Made by a program: the position numbers and the translations under genes. Below, in pieces: positions 1-12,711 of a DNA stretch of 64,000 nucleotides. Position 1 is the stretch's first letter. Each line of letters opens with the position of its first letter. The stretch is from the NCBI GenBank assembly GCA_963971285.1, contig OZ020252.1:9213662-9277661 (forward strand), given 5' to 3'. The notes under the pieces were generated by a model that saw only the letters and a list, made by a program, of their open reading frames with translations, was not told the origin of the DNA and did no database searches. This DNA comes from Astropecten irregularis (Eukaryota; Echinodermata; Asteroidea; Paxillosida; Astropectinidae).

Positions 1-204
1 GTTAAAATGTTTCTGCCTGAAATGCTGTATTTATACAGAAAAGAGTAAAACCAGTGACGAACATTATTCGAAAGCCATTCAAATGAAAACCAAAAGATAG
101 TTTGAAACCAAAATAAGACTTGTCCTTCATTATCTGTCAGTATATTCTCTGTATGAAGGCAATAAAATAACCTGACTGAAAAAGGTACTGCTTGAACCCT
201 TTAA
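1..204 (+). mobile_element. Family A MITE fragment (2-60) joined to right end of a family F element (about 66-204)
   Basis: The first 60 bases match the internal part of family A (TGTTTCTGCCTGAAATG, then TATTTATACAGAAAAGAG). From about 66 the sequence matches the right end of family F elements at 9.1 and 54.9 kb, including CTCTGTATGAAGGCAATAAA and the terminal CCCTTTAA. Confidence 0.6.
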
Positions 205-1109
205 AACTGGCTGTTCTTCCACGGCATATAGGCATATATATATGTTATATGCATCACATCCATCCTATGACGACTTTAGTGGGAGTGGCTGAATTTATAA
301 TCACCGTAATCTCAACAGGTGGGTTGAGCCACCGGTTCATTGAACTGCTTCTTTTTACCTATTGGAAAGTTCAGTTTCAGTAAACAGCATTGCATTGCAC
401 GGGGTCTTTAAAGGAATAGTCTGTAGTGTATAATAAGCGATTCATGACGTCATACTCTAGAAACCAGTGTCGACTGTTTTTTGGAAAGTTCCACGGCCCC
501 GTGAAACACGCAAACACGTCTGGATTAAACTGCAGAGCACTACGCGGTGAATGATAGAGAAACATAATTATACAGATGCATCAGATACGTGTGGTCCTTA
601 AAGTGTCTGTGCGATAGGACAAGTACTGCACTTTCGCAGACAGCCCACAGCTAAGCGGTACGTATACGTCCCAAGTACCATCTGTAAACACTGTAAACAC
701 TGCCTGTCATTTGTCGTTCGCTTCGCTAAACTGAACGTCTGTACGTAGCATTGCAACCCTTCAGGGACGTACATCTTGGGTAGGCCTATATCCCTATACG
801 GTCAATACCCTGTAGTGATTCATAGTTCGATCGGAATCCACATTTTAAGAAGTGATCAACTGGGATCCAGTAGTCTTAAAATGTCTGAATAATACGGAAC
901 TATTTATCAGGCTTGGATATCCGTACGTATAAACCATATAGACCCAGCTGATGGGCCATTATGTATGTATATACTGTAATGCGGATAATTATAGTTAGTG
1001 GGAGTTGGTGGGGTATTATTTTTTTCATGAGGTCTAAGTCAAATCATGTTTGCATTATACTTACCTTAGAACAATTTGTCTTTACCCCCCAGTTTCGATT
1101 AATATGAGT
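205..1109. other. No gene or recognised repeat
   Basis: Short open frames only. I see no coding signature and no repeat shared with the rest of the window. Confidence 0.5.
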
Positions 1110-1352
1110 CATTGGATTGCATAGGACATCTGAGTCACTAGAAAATAGTGAAATTCCTACTCATCTTTTCTTTTAAAACATAATTAATAGTTTTGATTTT
1201 ACCCCGAGATCAAAACTGTTTCGGTCTTTGTTTTACTAATTTCTGGATAAATGCAGCATTTTAGCCGTTATCTTTATATCCTGAAAGTTATACGTAAATC
1301 TGTGAGTATTTCTGTTTGGGTATGTTACCAACCCTGTACTGCATACCTTCAA
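1110..1352 (-). mobile_element. Family B MITE, truncated
   Basis: It matches the reverse of the B copies at 28.2 and 63.2 kb: ACTAGAAAATAGTGAAA, the TACCCCGAGATCAAAACTG centre, TTCTGGATAAATGCAGCAT and the end TGGGTATGTTACCAACCCTG. The TTAA ends are eroded. Confidence 0.65.
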
Positions 1353-1480
1353 GCAAAGTTTGGTGCTTACCCAGCTCTATGAAATTAGCCCAGGGCGGTA
1401 ATGGTTTAGTTTCACAGTAAGTATCCGTCCCCAGCTTGTACCCAAATGTCGTCTGGGCATGTCCAGGTGACTTAAATGTA

Positions 1481-1612
1481 ATGGGAGACTTTGGAGCACC
1501 AGTCTTCAAGTCATCAGCGCACGCGCACGCAATTGTGAGCATGCACGCTCATGCTCACATTTGCGTGCGCGTGCGCTGTTGACTTGAAGACCGGTTCTCC
1601 AAAGTCTCCCAT
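1481..1612. repeat. 132-bp hairpin-forming inverted repeat with GCGCACGCGCACGC core
   Basis: The left arm begins ATGGGAGACTTTGGAG and the right arm ends with its reverse complement CTCCAAAGTCTCCCAT. The arms run almost to the centre, where a second palindrome (GAGCATGCACGCTCATGCTC) forms the tip. Only a few mismatches separate the arms. Confidence 0.85.
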
Positions 1613-1797
1613 TGGTTGAAAGGGGCTTGGTATAAAGTAGTACCCAGTTATGACCGAATCGTCCATTTTCACCATTACATGTCTGCTACGGGAGTTCCCC
1701 ATGTCCATGTAAAATACAGGCAGAAATAAAGGAATTTCTACCTAATATAGGCCTGTGTTTAACTGTCATTGACTTTAATATTTGGGTTTGTCCTCAC

Positions 1798-2002
1798 CGA
1801 TCTGTCTGGTGTACGTGTTAGACCTCTTGTCGAAGCCAGCATAGCAGCTATCACACAGGGACTGCAGGGTAGTGTACACGTTTGAACAGTGCCAGCCTGC
1901 ATTGGCATAGACGAAGCAAATGAGAAAGACAAGGGACAGCACTGTTGCCTGGCGGGTCTGGGGGAGCGGTAGGCGTAGGGGACCTTTATGAGAGGACGTC
2001 AT
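1798..2002 (-). CDS. Possible exon of a small secreted three-Cys peptide precursor
   Basis: A good acceptor (TTTCTCATTTCTTTGCAG) directly precedes ATG at 2002, so the upstream exon may be untranslated. The 68 codons give an 18-residue polar start, a hydrophobic core (TVLSLVFLICFVYANAG) like a signal peptide, then WHCSNVYTTLQSLCDSCY and a possible dibasic site (DKR). A GTGAGG donor follows GATCG at 1798; without splicing the frame stops at 1775. The Cys pattern C-x10-C-x2-CY is loosely like the start of CHH/ion transport peptides, but I could not find a following exon with the remaining cysteines. Family unassigned. Confidence 0.4.
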
Positions 2003-2163
2003 CTGCAAAGAAATGAGAAAGAAGAATCATTCAAATTAACTCCATGTCTACATGGCTAACTATACATGTAGAATCAGTGTACAGTATACGTCCCTGTTTC
2101 GGAGTCGTCGTGCGGCTTGATAATATCAGATGTGATGGGGTCAAGCATTGGCACATGGCGTCC

Positions 2164-2263
2164 TAGTCTGGTTCCCAGACCCAAGAATCTCCCGACTATT
2201 GTCTGTCAGTTCTAAGATTTCAATAAGAGTCGTCAGGGAATCTTTGGGCAGGGAACCAGACTA
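2164..2263. mobile_element. 100-bp element with TAGTCTGGTTCCC ends
   Basis: Terminal inverted repeats TAGTCTGGTTCCC and GGGAACCAGACTA flank a short unique middle. The size and structure fit a miniature inverted-repeat element. Confidence 0.6.
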
Positions 2264-2269
2264 ATGACT

Positions 2270-3026
2270 TCAGGAGTGACATATAATGGTGGCGACATGT
2301 TCTAGATGTTCATCATCCTATCTGACCATACAATCTCCTTTGAAGATAACTGCAACCCTTAGCATTTCAGTGTAGTAAATGCAGCGTTTTACTCTCTTTA
2401 CGGATAAGAAAAGCTTCTATATTTACCCCAGCCCTGCTGCACTGTGAAATATCAAGGAAGAGAGTCTAGATTTTGTCAGAATTCGTTACAGATCGTCACA
2501 TCAAAAACACTTCGTATGGTAATAATTTGGGCAAATAGTTACTTTGTTACTTAGTTACTTGAAGCAAAAAGCAGCATTTAACGACATCTTCTTGATAGGG
2601 CTACGTGTCAGAAATCATAAGTAAGATCCAATACAATAAAATACAAACCTCAAATGTCAATTTTGATGTTAATGTATTCGTATTAGGTAAATTTCACCCT
2701 AAATCGTTTATTGTTATATATGTAGTGATATATTATAGAAACAATTGGATTTATGGCAAATCGTTGATTAACAGTAGGTAATTCGCTGTTTGTGTTCCAT
2801 TGTGCGGGCAGTGTTATCCAGGACCTTGCCTCGCGTCCAGAAACTCTATGAGCAGTAGGCATTATCATCTGAACTGTTATGGGTAAGAATGGCAGTAAGA
2901 GCACTTGGCCTTTAAGCGAGCTGCCCACTGTACTTCAGCAGCATGAGGGGGTGGACATAGTTGAGATGGAATGACATCTGTAGATGAGTTTTTGTCCATA
3001 TACGTCGCTGTAAGAATCCTGGGGTT
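2270..3026. other. No gene seen
   Basis: AT-rich sequence with only short open frames on both strands. Confidence 0.5.
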
Positions 3027-3162
3027 GATTTCACCAAACTCATCATAACTTACTATCAATCGTAGGACTTATGATGCATTGCAGTCCTACGTGGGATAGG
3101 CCCCTACGATGGGTTATCCGGCGTAACTCGAGTTACCATCGATCGCAGGGCTTCGTGAAATA
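3027..3162. mobile_element. Family C inverted-repeat element
   Basis: It starts GATTTCACCAAACTCATC and ends CATCGATCGCAGGGCTTCG, with the internal landmark TAACTCGAGTTAC. Seven copies of this roughly 135-bp element occur in the window. Confidence 0.75.
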
Positions 3163-6044
3163 CACCACTGATTCCTTAAACCTTGGGCATTGGATCAATG
3201 GTCCTTTTGCACCTTTTCGAATAACCTTGCTAGGATGGTGGTCATCATTTGCATTGACTCCAATTCCGGACAATGTTAATACTTTCCGCTATAAGTAAAA
3301 CAAAAAACACGTTTTGCGTCCTATCTTTTTGAAAAAAAAAAGGCTGGGCGCACAGGCTAGGAAATGGCTAAAAAGGTATTTAGCTTTTATTTTTATCGGG
3401 ACAGCTGTACAAATCATTTTTCCCTGAAAAAATTATGAAATTTACACCTTTTTCTAAAAAATAAACAACAACGGGCGGCTTCCCAAAAGGAAGCGGGCGG
3501 GGACCTTAAACATGTTTCTATATTTAGTTGGCCTAATATGAAGTGCCATCTCTGTGATTAAAGTTCTTATTACAATGTCACAGCCAAAATCAACTGTCTC
3601 TTTATAAGATCACCAGACAGCAGGTGACTATAATCCAAGTGGTCCTCCATGATTGGTCCAAGTGCCAGTGGTCCAAGCATGGTCCAAAGAATCTATGCCT
3701 TACGTTACAATCCCAGTGCCTTATGAAATAAGTTGGTTCAGCATTAACTGCTGGCATTTGTATCTACATGGTACCATGACGTCGGGCACCTGCGAAGCTA
3801 AGTTAATTGGTTAAGGGATTTTGTTTTATTCATCGTGCAGTGCATATTGGCGCGGTTTATGTTACACGTCTTATCCCGTCTGCTGGCGGGATGCTATGAA
3901 GTAGAATCCTGATCACGCATAAACGAGCGATCATCATCATCATCATCACGGCGGGTACCAAGCTATAGAGAGTGTGACTCTGGTAGCCGTGCTGTGGAGC
4001 GTCTGGACGGCCGACTCCCCAGGGATGACCTACACACACCAGGTGAAATTTCACAACACGCGGCGTGAATACCAATATCAATCAATACGTTCCGGCTCAT
4101 CTTTTTCCTCCGCTGATGGGTCTCTAATTGTCGCTCCCTTCGCGTGCTGCGTTACCGCCTACGTACACGACTTCTCTCCTTCTTGGACACGGGGCCTGGC
4201 CTGGCCAGGTCGATTAAACGCCCGAGTATTTTGATCGCTCGCGCCGGTCAGCTCCGAAGGAATCCCCGTGTGACTGTGATCTTTACGGGCAGACCGTAAT
4301 TCTCCCTCCGTATATAATGTCACGTATTGGTGTAACTATCAATTTTTTTGGTTTATGAGCGGAAAACTACACGGGGGCACGTGACAGAAATCTTGACAAG
4401 AAATTGATGTCAGTTTAATTGGTTCCCGAGTGATGGGAACAGGTGTTGGTTGTCGTAGATTCACAGAAACACGTTTGCTTGTTTTTTAGTATCCGTAGAG
4501 ACATAATTATATCGCCTATCTTTTTATAGCCTCGATGAATATGATGCCTAATAGCCTGCTTGTTCTGTGCACAGGGAGTTGGGGGCTGGAAACAGTGTCA
4601 GTGTTTGACGCAATACGATACAACAATAACATCTTATAGCCCGTTGATGTTTGTTTTTTCGATGCAATATCCAGTTGTGTTCAAGTTGTGATGAGATTCG
4701 ATCAACTTTTTTGAAAAGAAAAAGCAAAACGGTGACCGATTTCAGAAGAGACCAAACCAATCCAAATAAACAGTGTCAGCGAAACATAAAACGAGTTAGC
4801 CATTTCGGATTGGCGAAGTAATTTACACCATATGAGATTGAAATAGATTTCTCTACACAGCATAAATTGACCAATACTATGAATTATTCATACAGGATAA
4901 TGATCTTTAATCAATACAATTTCGGTCTCGCATCTATTTTCCTCATTTCCTTCCGGATGTTTCACGCATGAATAATCAAGCCAGTTAGTTAAAAGCATGG
5001 CTATTACGTCAGCGTGACGTCATCGAGTGATTTAAAGCAAAAACCAAAAAAAATATGATGTAAATGGCCCTCGATTCTTTGATCGATCGCGGCCCGTTGG
5101 ACCGGCTCCAATCACGGTAGGTCTTCACAGTGACTGCCATGATAACAGTATAAAGGGTGATCGGATATCCCCTACGGGGGAACTTGCATCCGAACGTGGA
5201 CGGAATTCCTAACCGGGGAACAACTCCACGGGCCAGCAGCCCTTATACGCTTTCAGCTTTTGGGCGTTTGTCGTAAGCGGATCGCATTGTTTGCCGAGAA
5301 AATGTTATGGATTTTTTCTTTTCATATACCAAATGTCGGCGTGAATTGAACTTTCTCGAGATACATGATCCCGGTAGCGAGACAGCGTAAAAAGCAAATA
5401 GAGTTCGGATTCACGATACCATGACGCCAACTATACTGATCTAATGTCGCCATCCGTTGGCATAGGGTTAGAACATGGAAGGGGGGTATTCATACGTAGA
5501 TCTGACTAATGATGATACGAGCATGGTCACTCAGGATCAATAATACACCAAAATGTCATACACACTAACCTCTACATTTACTTCTAAATTTACATAACAT
5601 GTTTAACTCTCTGCAAGGCTTATACTCGGCAACACTCCAGGTCACCCATGCATGTAGAACAAGAGTGAAATATTTCTTTGCCTCTAGGCTTTCCTTGATC
5701 ATTCTCGTGGATTTTTTTTAATCTCGACGAAGATATTTCAAGAAGTATTAAACATGACCTCTTAATGCAAATGTCAGAAGGATTCTTTTCCTCTTTCACC
5801 TTTTTGTTTAAAAACAGTAATCAGTAACAGACTAGGGCTAAACCCTCATATATTTCGCTCTTTGATCAACCAGGATGCCTGCCATTCAGTGTTTGAGTAC
5901 CATTCATGGTGATGTTGTATTGTGTGTATACTCTGTGATAACCACAATAATCTTAATTTAAGGCCTTATTTTATATTATACAGTGTAGTACCAATGATAC
6001 AAAATGAAGTTAGCAAATGGAAAGAAACATTTATTTTACTTAAT
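3163..6044. other. No gene; CpG-rich patch at about 3840-4320 and CRE-like sites at 5007-5021
   Basis: The 3840-4320 patch is richer in CG dinucleotides than its surroundings and could be a promoter for a transcript I cannot see. TTACGTCAGCGTGACGTCA near 5007 holds two CRE-like motifs. The open frames at 3974-4234 and 4548-4760 show no protein family signature. Confidence 0.35.
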
Positions 6045-6588
<544 letters not shown>

Positions 6589-6787
6589 AAACGTTCTTGG
6601 AGATAAACTGCCAATTGCACTATTGTGACTCAACTCTTGGGTTTAACTCTATAAGCCCTCCACCACGTGGGCATATCCGCCATGAGGTGGGAGTAATCTG
6701 ATGTTTGGCAGTCCCCGAAACCACGACAACAGATGCGGCTATGATTTGTTTATAAGTGCCTATAATAATCAGAAGATTTCTTCATAC

Positions 6788-7080
6788 TTAAATGTAGTAT
6801 CATACTTTGGTAAGAAAACAAAACAGAAATGTTCACAGATTTACTTATAACTTACAGGGTATAAAGAGGGTGATGGTAGAAACATACCGTTAAACTTTTT
6901 CAAAAATAAAAGATTAAAGATTTTTAAAAAATACTGTGGGTGTTTTTCACTGTTTTCTCAAAAAGTGGGCACCGTATAGGGTTGAAATTTTCATAGATGA
7001 CTGTTTTTGTATATTCCTTGATATTGTGCCCATGAATCTGCATTTCTTTTACAAAACCCAAAGTATGATATTACCTTTAA
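6788..7080 (+). mobile_element. Family A TTAA MITE, internally deleted
   Basis: Begins TTAAATGTAGTATCATACTTTGG and ends AAAGTATGATATTACCTTTAA. It is 293 bp and lacks the TCCAGAAATTAGT block found in full copies. Confidence 0.85.
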
Positions 7081-7346
7081 GTCACAAACCGTAACAACAA
7101 GCTTGAAACCTACGTACATAATATATACGTACGTCTTATTTGCCCACTTGCTGATACTGTTCAGTCATCATGCAGTTTAAACCTGCGAGTCTAGGCGATT
7201 AAGTTGTATTGTGTCCTTCGTGTTTCCGGCTTACCGTAATCGCTGCAAAATTCTATATAAATCAAATGTGAATGTCAATTTAAATATGGTATAATCATTA
7301 GGTTGATATGTACCTGCTTACATAACACGTATTTTCGCAGATCCCT

Positions 7347-7702
7347 ATAAAGGTACTATCATACTCGAAACAGAAATCTTCACAGATTTACCTTTGACGT
7401 ACATGGTATAAAGATGGTGATGGTAGAAACATGCCGTTTAAATGTTTCTGCCTGAAATGCTGTACGGTATTTATCCAGAAAACAGTAAAAAACAAAACAA
7501 TTGGGATCTTTTAAAGATACAAAAATAACGGTGAAAATATTTTAAAGAAAAAAAAAACTGTGGGCGTTTTTCACTGTTTTCCCCAAAAAGTGGGTCGTAA
7601 AAATTTCATTAACAATTTAACAGATGATTGTTACTGTATCTTCCTTGATATGTCTGCCCATGGATCTGCAATTTCTTTAAACAAAACTATATGACCTTTA
7701 AA
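7347..7702 (+). mobile_element. Family A TTAA MITE, divergent ends
   Basis: Starts TAAAGGTACTATCATACTCG, keeps the GGTATAAAGATGGTGATGG and TTTTTCACTGTTTTC blocks, and ends at CCTTTAA near 7702. Confidence 0.8.
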
Positions 7703-8111
7703 CAAACAGCTAAAACAAATATTCAAAGTCCTACTACGATTATATATAGCAAAACCACTGTGTACATTATGTCAAACAGTGGCAATAATGAATAATGGTT
7801 AACATGACGGCATCTGCATTAGCATAATGGGTTCATTACTATCCGAGTCTGCCATATACATTAAGTCCTTTTGTCAAATGGTATCGACCGGAGATTAGAC
7901 AAGCCGCAGGTGCATTCAACACATTGAGTCGAGCCTTCGCCACATAAAAAATACATATGAATAAAGTGCTAAGTGTTGTAATTTTTCACCATATGATGCC
8001 GTGGTGTTTGGCAATGACGAGCACAAAATCAGGATACTTCTGATTGCTATCGTTGCAAGACCTTATACCTCCCATGCAGTGGAATAGTGATGTTTTTTTT
8101 CGCGCATTTCA
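7703..8111. other. No gene seen
   Basis: No open frame of interest and no recognised repeat. Confidence 0.45.
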
Positions 8112-8226
8112 TTTAAAGGTAGTATTATACTTTGGTAAGAAACCAAAACAGACATGTTCACAGATTTACGTATAACTTACAGGGTATGAAGATGGTGATG
8201 GTAGAAACATACCGTTAAACTTTTCA
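8112..8226 (+). mobile_element. Family A MITE, left-end fragment
   Basis: TTAAAGGTAGTATTATACTTTG through ACATACCGTTAAAC, then the match stops abruptly. The right half is absent. Confidence 0.75.
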
Positions 8227-8623
8227 CGTAAGACAAGGCTCTTTAGTTCGAAGAATGAACGAAAATGGTTATAAACCAACACATTTGACGCGATACTCGC
8301 AAATCTCAATGGTCCAATTTGACTAATTCCCTGGACAGTATTTAAGCTGTGTCCACAACCCTCAACTATAACAGTAAGTAGCCTATAGGGTATAAACTGC
8401 CCCAATGTCCAAACATCGTGTGGTATACCTTGGGATACAAGTTGAGGACAAACCAATAAATCTGACTGATGAGGCGTGTTATCAAGCCCAAAGCATCATC
8501 AAGGTCATGCCCTAAGTTTCCCTGTCAGTTGATCACTAAAAGTAAATCAGCAACGAAATCCCGAATAAAGAAAACTTGCAGATGACGTTTCGGTTCTGAT
8601 CCCGTGTTCGTCTCGTGTTCATT

Positions 8624-9155
8624 TTAAAGGGTCTGTGCAATATGAATATTATGGCTTGAATTTGTGGAACAAAACCGCTGTTTTATAGGGCCTGTGATTT
8701 TACCCACTTCCTCACACTGTTTCTGGGTTTACAGCAAGTTTTTGGTTTGTATGCTAATTAGAATTACCATATTCATGAGCAAAACTGTGATGTCATCTAG
8801 GTAACTGAGAGCAGTAACCCAATTGAATTGTACACAAAAAGTTGGAATTGTTTTATAGGTTTTCTGACAGACTGTTTCCTCCTCAATAGGTTTTGTTTTG
8901 CCGAATATGTTCCTTTCACTCAACTGATGGTGTAATTTGTTTTGCCAAACCATTTCTGTGGGTCAAGTTTGCCTTTTCAAGTTTTATGTTTTTTCATTTT
9001 ATTTTTGCTGTTGGTTCTCTACATGAGTATGCATGAAAATTCCCCATCTTGTGCTGGTTTGAAACCAAAATAAGACTTTCCATTCATTATCTGTCAGTAT
9101 TCTCTGTATGAAGGCAATAAAATAACATGACTGAAAAAACATGGAACCCTTTAAT
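8624..9155 (+). mobile_element. Family F TTAA element, full length
   Basis: Ends TTAAAGGGTCTGTGCAA and GGAACCCTTTAA. Internal landmarks are CAACTGATGGTGTAATTTG and ATTATCTGTCAGTATTCTC. At 532 bp it shows no transposase and is nonautonomous. Confidence 0.8.
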
Positions 9156-9286
9156 TGAGATAAACCGCAGTTCCACCATCATTTAGTTTAGTTAGTCTGT
9201 ATAATTTCTTAGGCACAGTTTCGCCACTTCGCAAAAGGCCTATTATGATGTTATATACAAAGATTTTGACTGTCCAAACCAGGGGT

Positions 9287-9416
9287 GGATTTCACGAAGC
9301 CTTTACGACTCGATCGTAACTCGAGTTAAAAAGGATAACCCATCGTATCCTACGTAGGGCTTTTCAATACATCATGCGTACTACGATTGATAGCAAGTTA
9401 CGATGAGTTTGATGCA
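9287..9416. mobile_element. Family C inverted-repeat element
   Basis: GGATTTCACGAAGCC at the left, the ACTCGAGTTA block, and AGTTACGATGAGTTTG at the right. It is in the opposite orientation to the copy at 3.0 kb. Confidence 0.7.
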
Positions 9417-10146
9417 ATAATTAAAGGCGTTTGAATATCATACCTAATGAAGATGTACACGAAGAAATTTAATTGTTATGTACATTGAAACTCCGTTTGT
9501 ACCTTCCGTTGTATCTGCACTTGTCATTATCACCTTAATCTTGAGTATAAACAGGAAAATTGCTAGGCCCTTAATATATCCGATGCATTACATGTACCTG
9601 TTAGCTTTAATATGATATGATTCAGACCTTTTCTTATAAAAAGGGGTTGATTTGTTACTGTTGAATCAAGCAGGATGTGCCCTGAATCTGCATCAATCTG
9701 TTTGATATGATGCACGATGCTGGCCATAGGCTTCATGTTTACACACACTGAGTCTTTAATCCCAGCTCAATGGAAAGTGTACACACTTCCATGCTATATA
9801 CATAAGAACGGGAAGGGCAGATAAGTATTATATCATCAATCAGTCTGAACTACGCCAAGCTTCTGCTGCCCTAGAAGGGGCACGCGTCTGCCATGTGTGT
9901 TTTTATTTCAAATCCATTCCGTCTTACAAAGCATCTTAAGTGGATTTTGGTTATTTAATTCCGACATAAAATTAAATCCAACCTTTAAATATAAAAAAGT
10001 TTTTGTATGAAACTGCTTTGCGATGAATAAATTTTAATAATTCATTTTGACGTTATACTTTTCTTCACTAAGCGAGTTTTTCTATAAAGTATTGTGTGCC
10101 ACAACATAATATTTTGATTGGCCTCAATAATTTATCTAGATTGCAT
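9417..10146. other. No gene seen
   Basis: AT-rich single-copy-looking sequence with short open frames only. Confidence 0.45.
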
Positions 10147-10393
10147 ATTAGGGAGACACTTAAGCGTCTAAAAGTGAACATTTGGGAGACATCTGCAAAA
10201 TAGGGAGACTTTTCGGTGTCTCCCTGTTATACCAGCTACCTTTTAGAAACATATTTTCCTGATCCATAGTTTAATAAAAGACAGAGAATTAATGCGCTTA
10301 ATATCAACATATGTCAATTTCAAGTTCATTGGTTTTGAGGATGTTTAGAAATAGGTAAGTTTGTGCACGACCCAATGAGAAAGTCTCCCTAAT
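10147..10393. mobile_element. 247-bp element with ATTAGGGAGAC ends
   Basis: ATTAGGGAGACACTT at the left and AAGTCTCCCTAAT at the right are inverted. Two further GGGAGAC motifs and one inverted GTCTCCC occur inside (10190-10230). Confidence 0.6.
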
Positions 10394-10477
10394 GACCCAT
10401 TGCCGTTAATTTAAATTTTTGCTAGTCTTTTACACCAATTTATATGTAGTAGGCCTATATGTAATATAGGATTGAGA

Positions 10478-10835
10478 TTAAAGGTAGTATCATACTTTGG
10501 TAAGACACCAAAACAGAAACGTTCACAGATTTACGTATAACTTACAGGGTATGAAGATGGTGGTGGTAGAAACAAAAATTTCCGACTGAAATGGTGTATT
10601 TATCCAGAAATTAGTAAAACAACGACCGAAAATCTTTTTGATCTTTTAAAAGATCAAAAAATAAACGAGAAAAGACTTAAGAAATACTGTGGCTATTTTT
10701 TCACTGTTTTCTCAAAAAGAGGGCGCCGTATGGGACTCAAATTTTCACAGATGACTGTTACTCTATCTGTCTTGATATTTTTGTCCATGAATCTGTATTT
10801 CTTTGATACAAAGCAAAGTATGGTATTACCTTTAA
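10478..10835 (+). mobile_element. Family A TTAA MITE, near full length
   Basis: TTAAAGGTAGTATCATACTTTGG to GTATGGTATTACCTTTAA, with the palindromic centre GATCTTTTAAAAGATC. Confidence 0.88.
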
Positions 10836-11297
10836 ATAAACACAGTTTTCGATTGTTACCAAATGACAGTCATAAAACATCGCTTTTACTGCAAAATATC
10901 TTTTGCATGCATTGTTGTGTGATGAAAATCAATTTATCATTTAGTGTCTTTTACAATAACATTGCCAATTGCAGCGTTCTTCGTTCCAAAACGTGAGATT
11001 TTATATTTATATTTTAAATGCCTGAGGCATTTGAAATTCTAGATTCGTGGTCGCAAGCATAGAGTTTGGTGCTTTTTTCTAGGACCTTTCTAGATTTACA
11101 ATTATTTGATTTTCCATCATTATAATACGTATACCGTCATAGCTATCAATATTTTATTTCATCAATATTTCAGTTCTCATTTCCAAAAAACCTCTTTAGG
11201 GAGACGGAATATCATATAGACATTTGGTGGACGTTTCAGTATTTTTATTGATTGTTTTTCTTTCTTTTTAGATTTATAAATCATGAAGAGAGTTAGG
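10836..11297. other. No gene seen
   Basis: Spacer between two family A copies with no coding signal. Confidence 0.45.
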
Positions 11298-11650
11298 TTA
11301 AAGGTAGTATCATACTTTGGTAGGTTACCGAAACAGAAATGTTCACAGATTTAACTTACAGGGTATAAAGATGGTGATGGTAGGAACATACCGTTAAATT
11401 TCGTCTACCTGAAATGCTGTATTTATCCAGAAAAGAGTCAAACCAAGCACCAGAACTCTTTTTTATCTTTTAAAGATCAAAAATAAAAGAGAAAAGACTT
11501 AAGAAATACTGTGGCCGTTTTTCACTGTTTTCTCAAAACGTGGGCACCGTATGGGACTGGAATTTTCACAGATGACTGTTATTGTATCTTCCTTGATATT
11601 TTTGCCCATGAATCTGTATTTCTTTGACCAAAGTATGATATTACCTTTAA
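11298..11650 (+). mobile_element. Family A TTAA MITE
   Basis: TTAAAGGTAGTATCATACTTTGG to CCAAAGTATGATATTACC plus TTTAA. A short deletion removes the GTATAACT part of the left block. Confidence 0.87.
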
Positions 11651-12280
11651 TGATGTTCGTGTGGTTTCAAAACAGTCTAGAAAGTTTGATTCGGGGAAGT
11701 CTAGATGTACGTGGAATGTACGATTAATGTAGACATTTTAATGCGTAAGACATAGATGCTGCGTCAGATATACGCCATGTCTGCTAACCACACTAATGAC
11801 AATATCATTATCAGCAGTATTTGGTTTGACCGATTCCATGACACAGGATAGGTACTTGAGATATGCCTATAGATATAACAATCCTCATCCATTGTGCTGC
11901 TTCCTCCAATCTGCCGAGATGGCACCCAATATGACGTGCAAAGAATCTTGAACATTGATTCTGATCAAACAGGTATACTATAATGCGTGCAGCAGAATCA
12001 ACGGAATTCTCGAAGTTTAAAATATTTCGTGCATTTATCATTTAATTGGCGTGAGGGTTATCTGATGAGAAACTTGTCCTTTATTGTCAAATTGAAGTTT
12101 TTCCTTACACAATATAACTTGAAAGACGGAATTTGGCAGAAATTGCGGGGAAACCGAACAAGAACTGGCAAGAAAATTTTTTATTTTTTGGCCTAAATAT
12201 GTGAACAATTTTCTCTTCTTCTTTTTTTTAAATGATTGACATTACGAGGAGTCTTGCATAGCTCTTAGACCAGAAACTAG

Positions 12281-12711
12281 TATACAGCTTGTCCCACAAA
12301 AAAACCGAAACACATTGTCGTGACCCATTTTGTTAAAATTAAACGGTTTATCATTTCAAGATTCAGCTATATGATAAAACCATGTCTTGGCTATCACCAT
12401 GTTGAATTTAAGCAAAATCGGGTTGAAATTGGCGAAAATATTACCAATTGAAAGAGTACTCTTTAAAAACAAATTTGCAGTATTCCCGAATAAGTCGCCA
12501 AAACACACATAATGTGTATGAAAGAAAGATGAAAATTTGGTTTTGAGGTTGGGCGATTCAATCTTATTTTTTTCTCTAAATTTCAGTCCAATTTTGCTCA
12601 AATTCGACATGGTGATAGCCAAGACATGGTTGTATCACATATCTGAATCCTGGAGTGATAAACACAAAGTGTTACTTTTTTTTTTGGGGGGGGGACGCAT
12701 CCTGTATATTA
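12281..12711. mobile_element. Family G foldback element, eroded copy
   Basis: It has inverted ends (TATACAGCTTGTCCC and the complement around GGGACGCATCCTGTATA). Inside, CATGTCTTGGCTATCACCATG occurs on one arm and its inverse TGGTGATAGCCAAGACATGG on the other. It is related to the copy at 15.4 kb. Confidence 0.7.

Noticed and set aside
601-700. A minus-strand C-x3-C-x2-C segment as completion of a CHH-like peptide
   Set aside because: It lacks a convincing acceptor, the spacing after it is wrong and it stops within a few codons.
1288-1708. Minus-strand frames left of the small candidate exon as its second exon
   Set aside because: They run across a hairpin and a B-family MITE and do not supply the expected cysteines.
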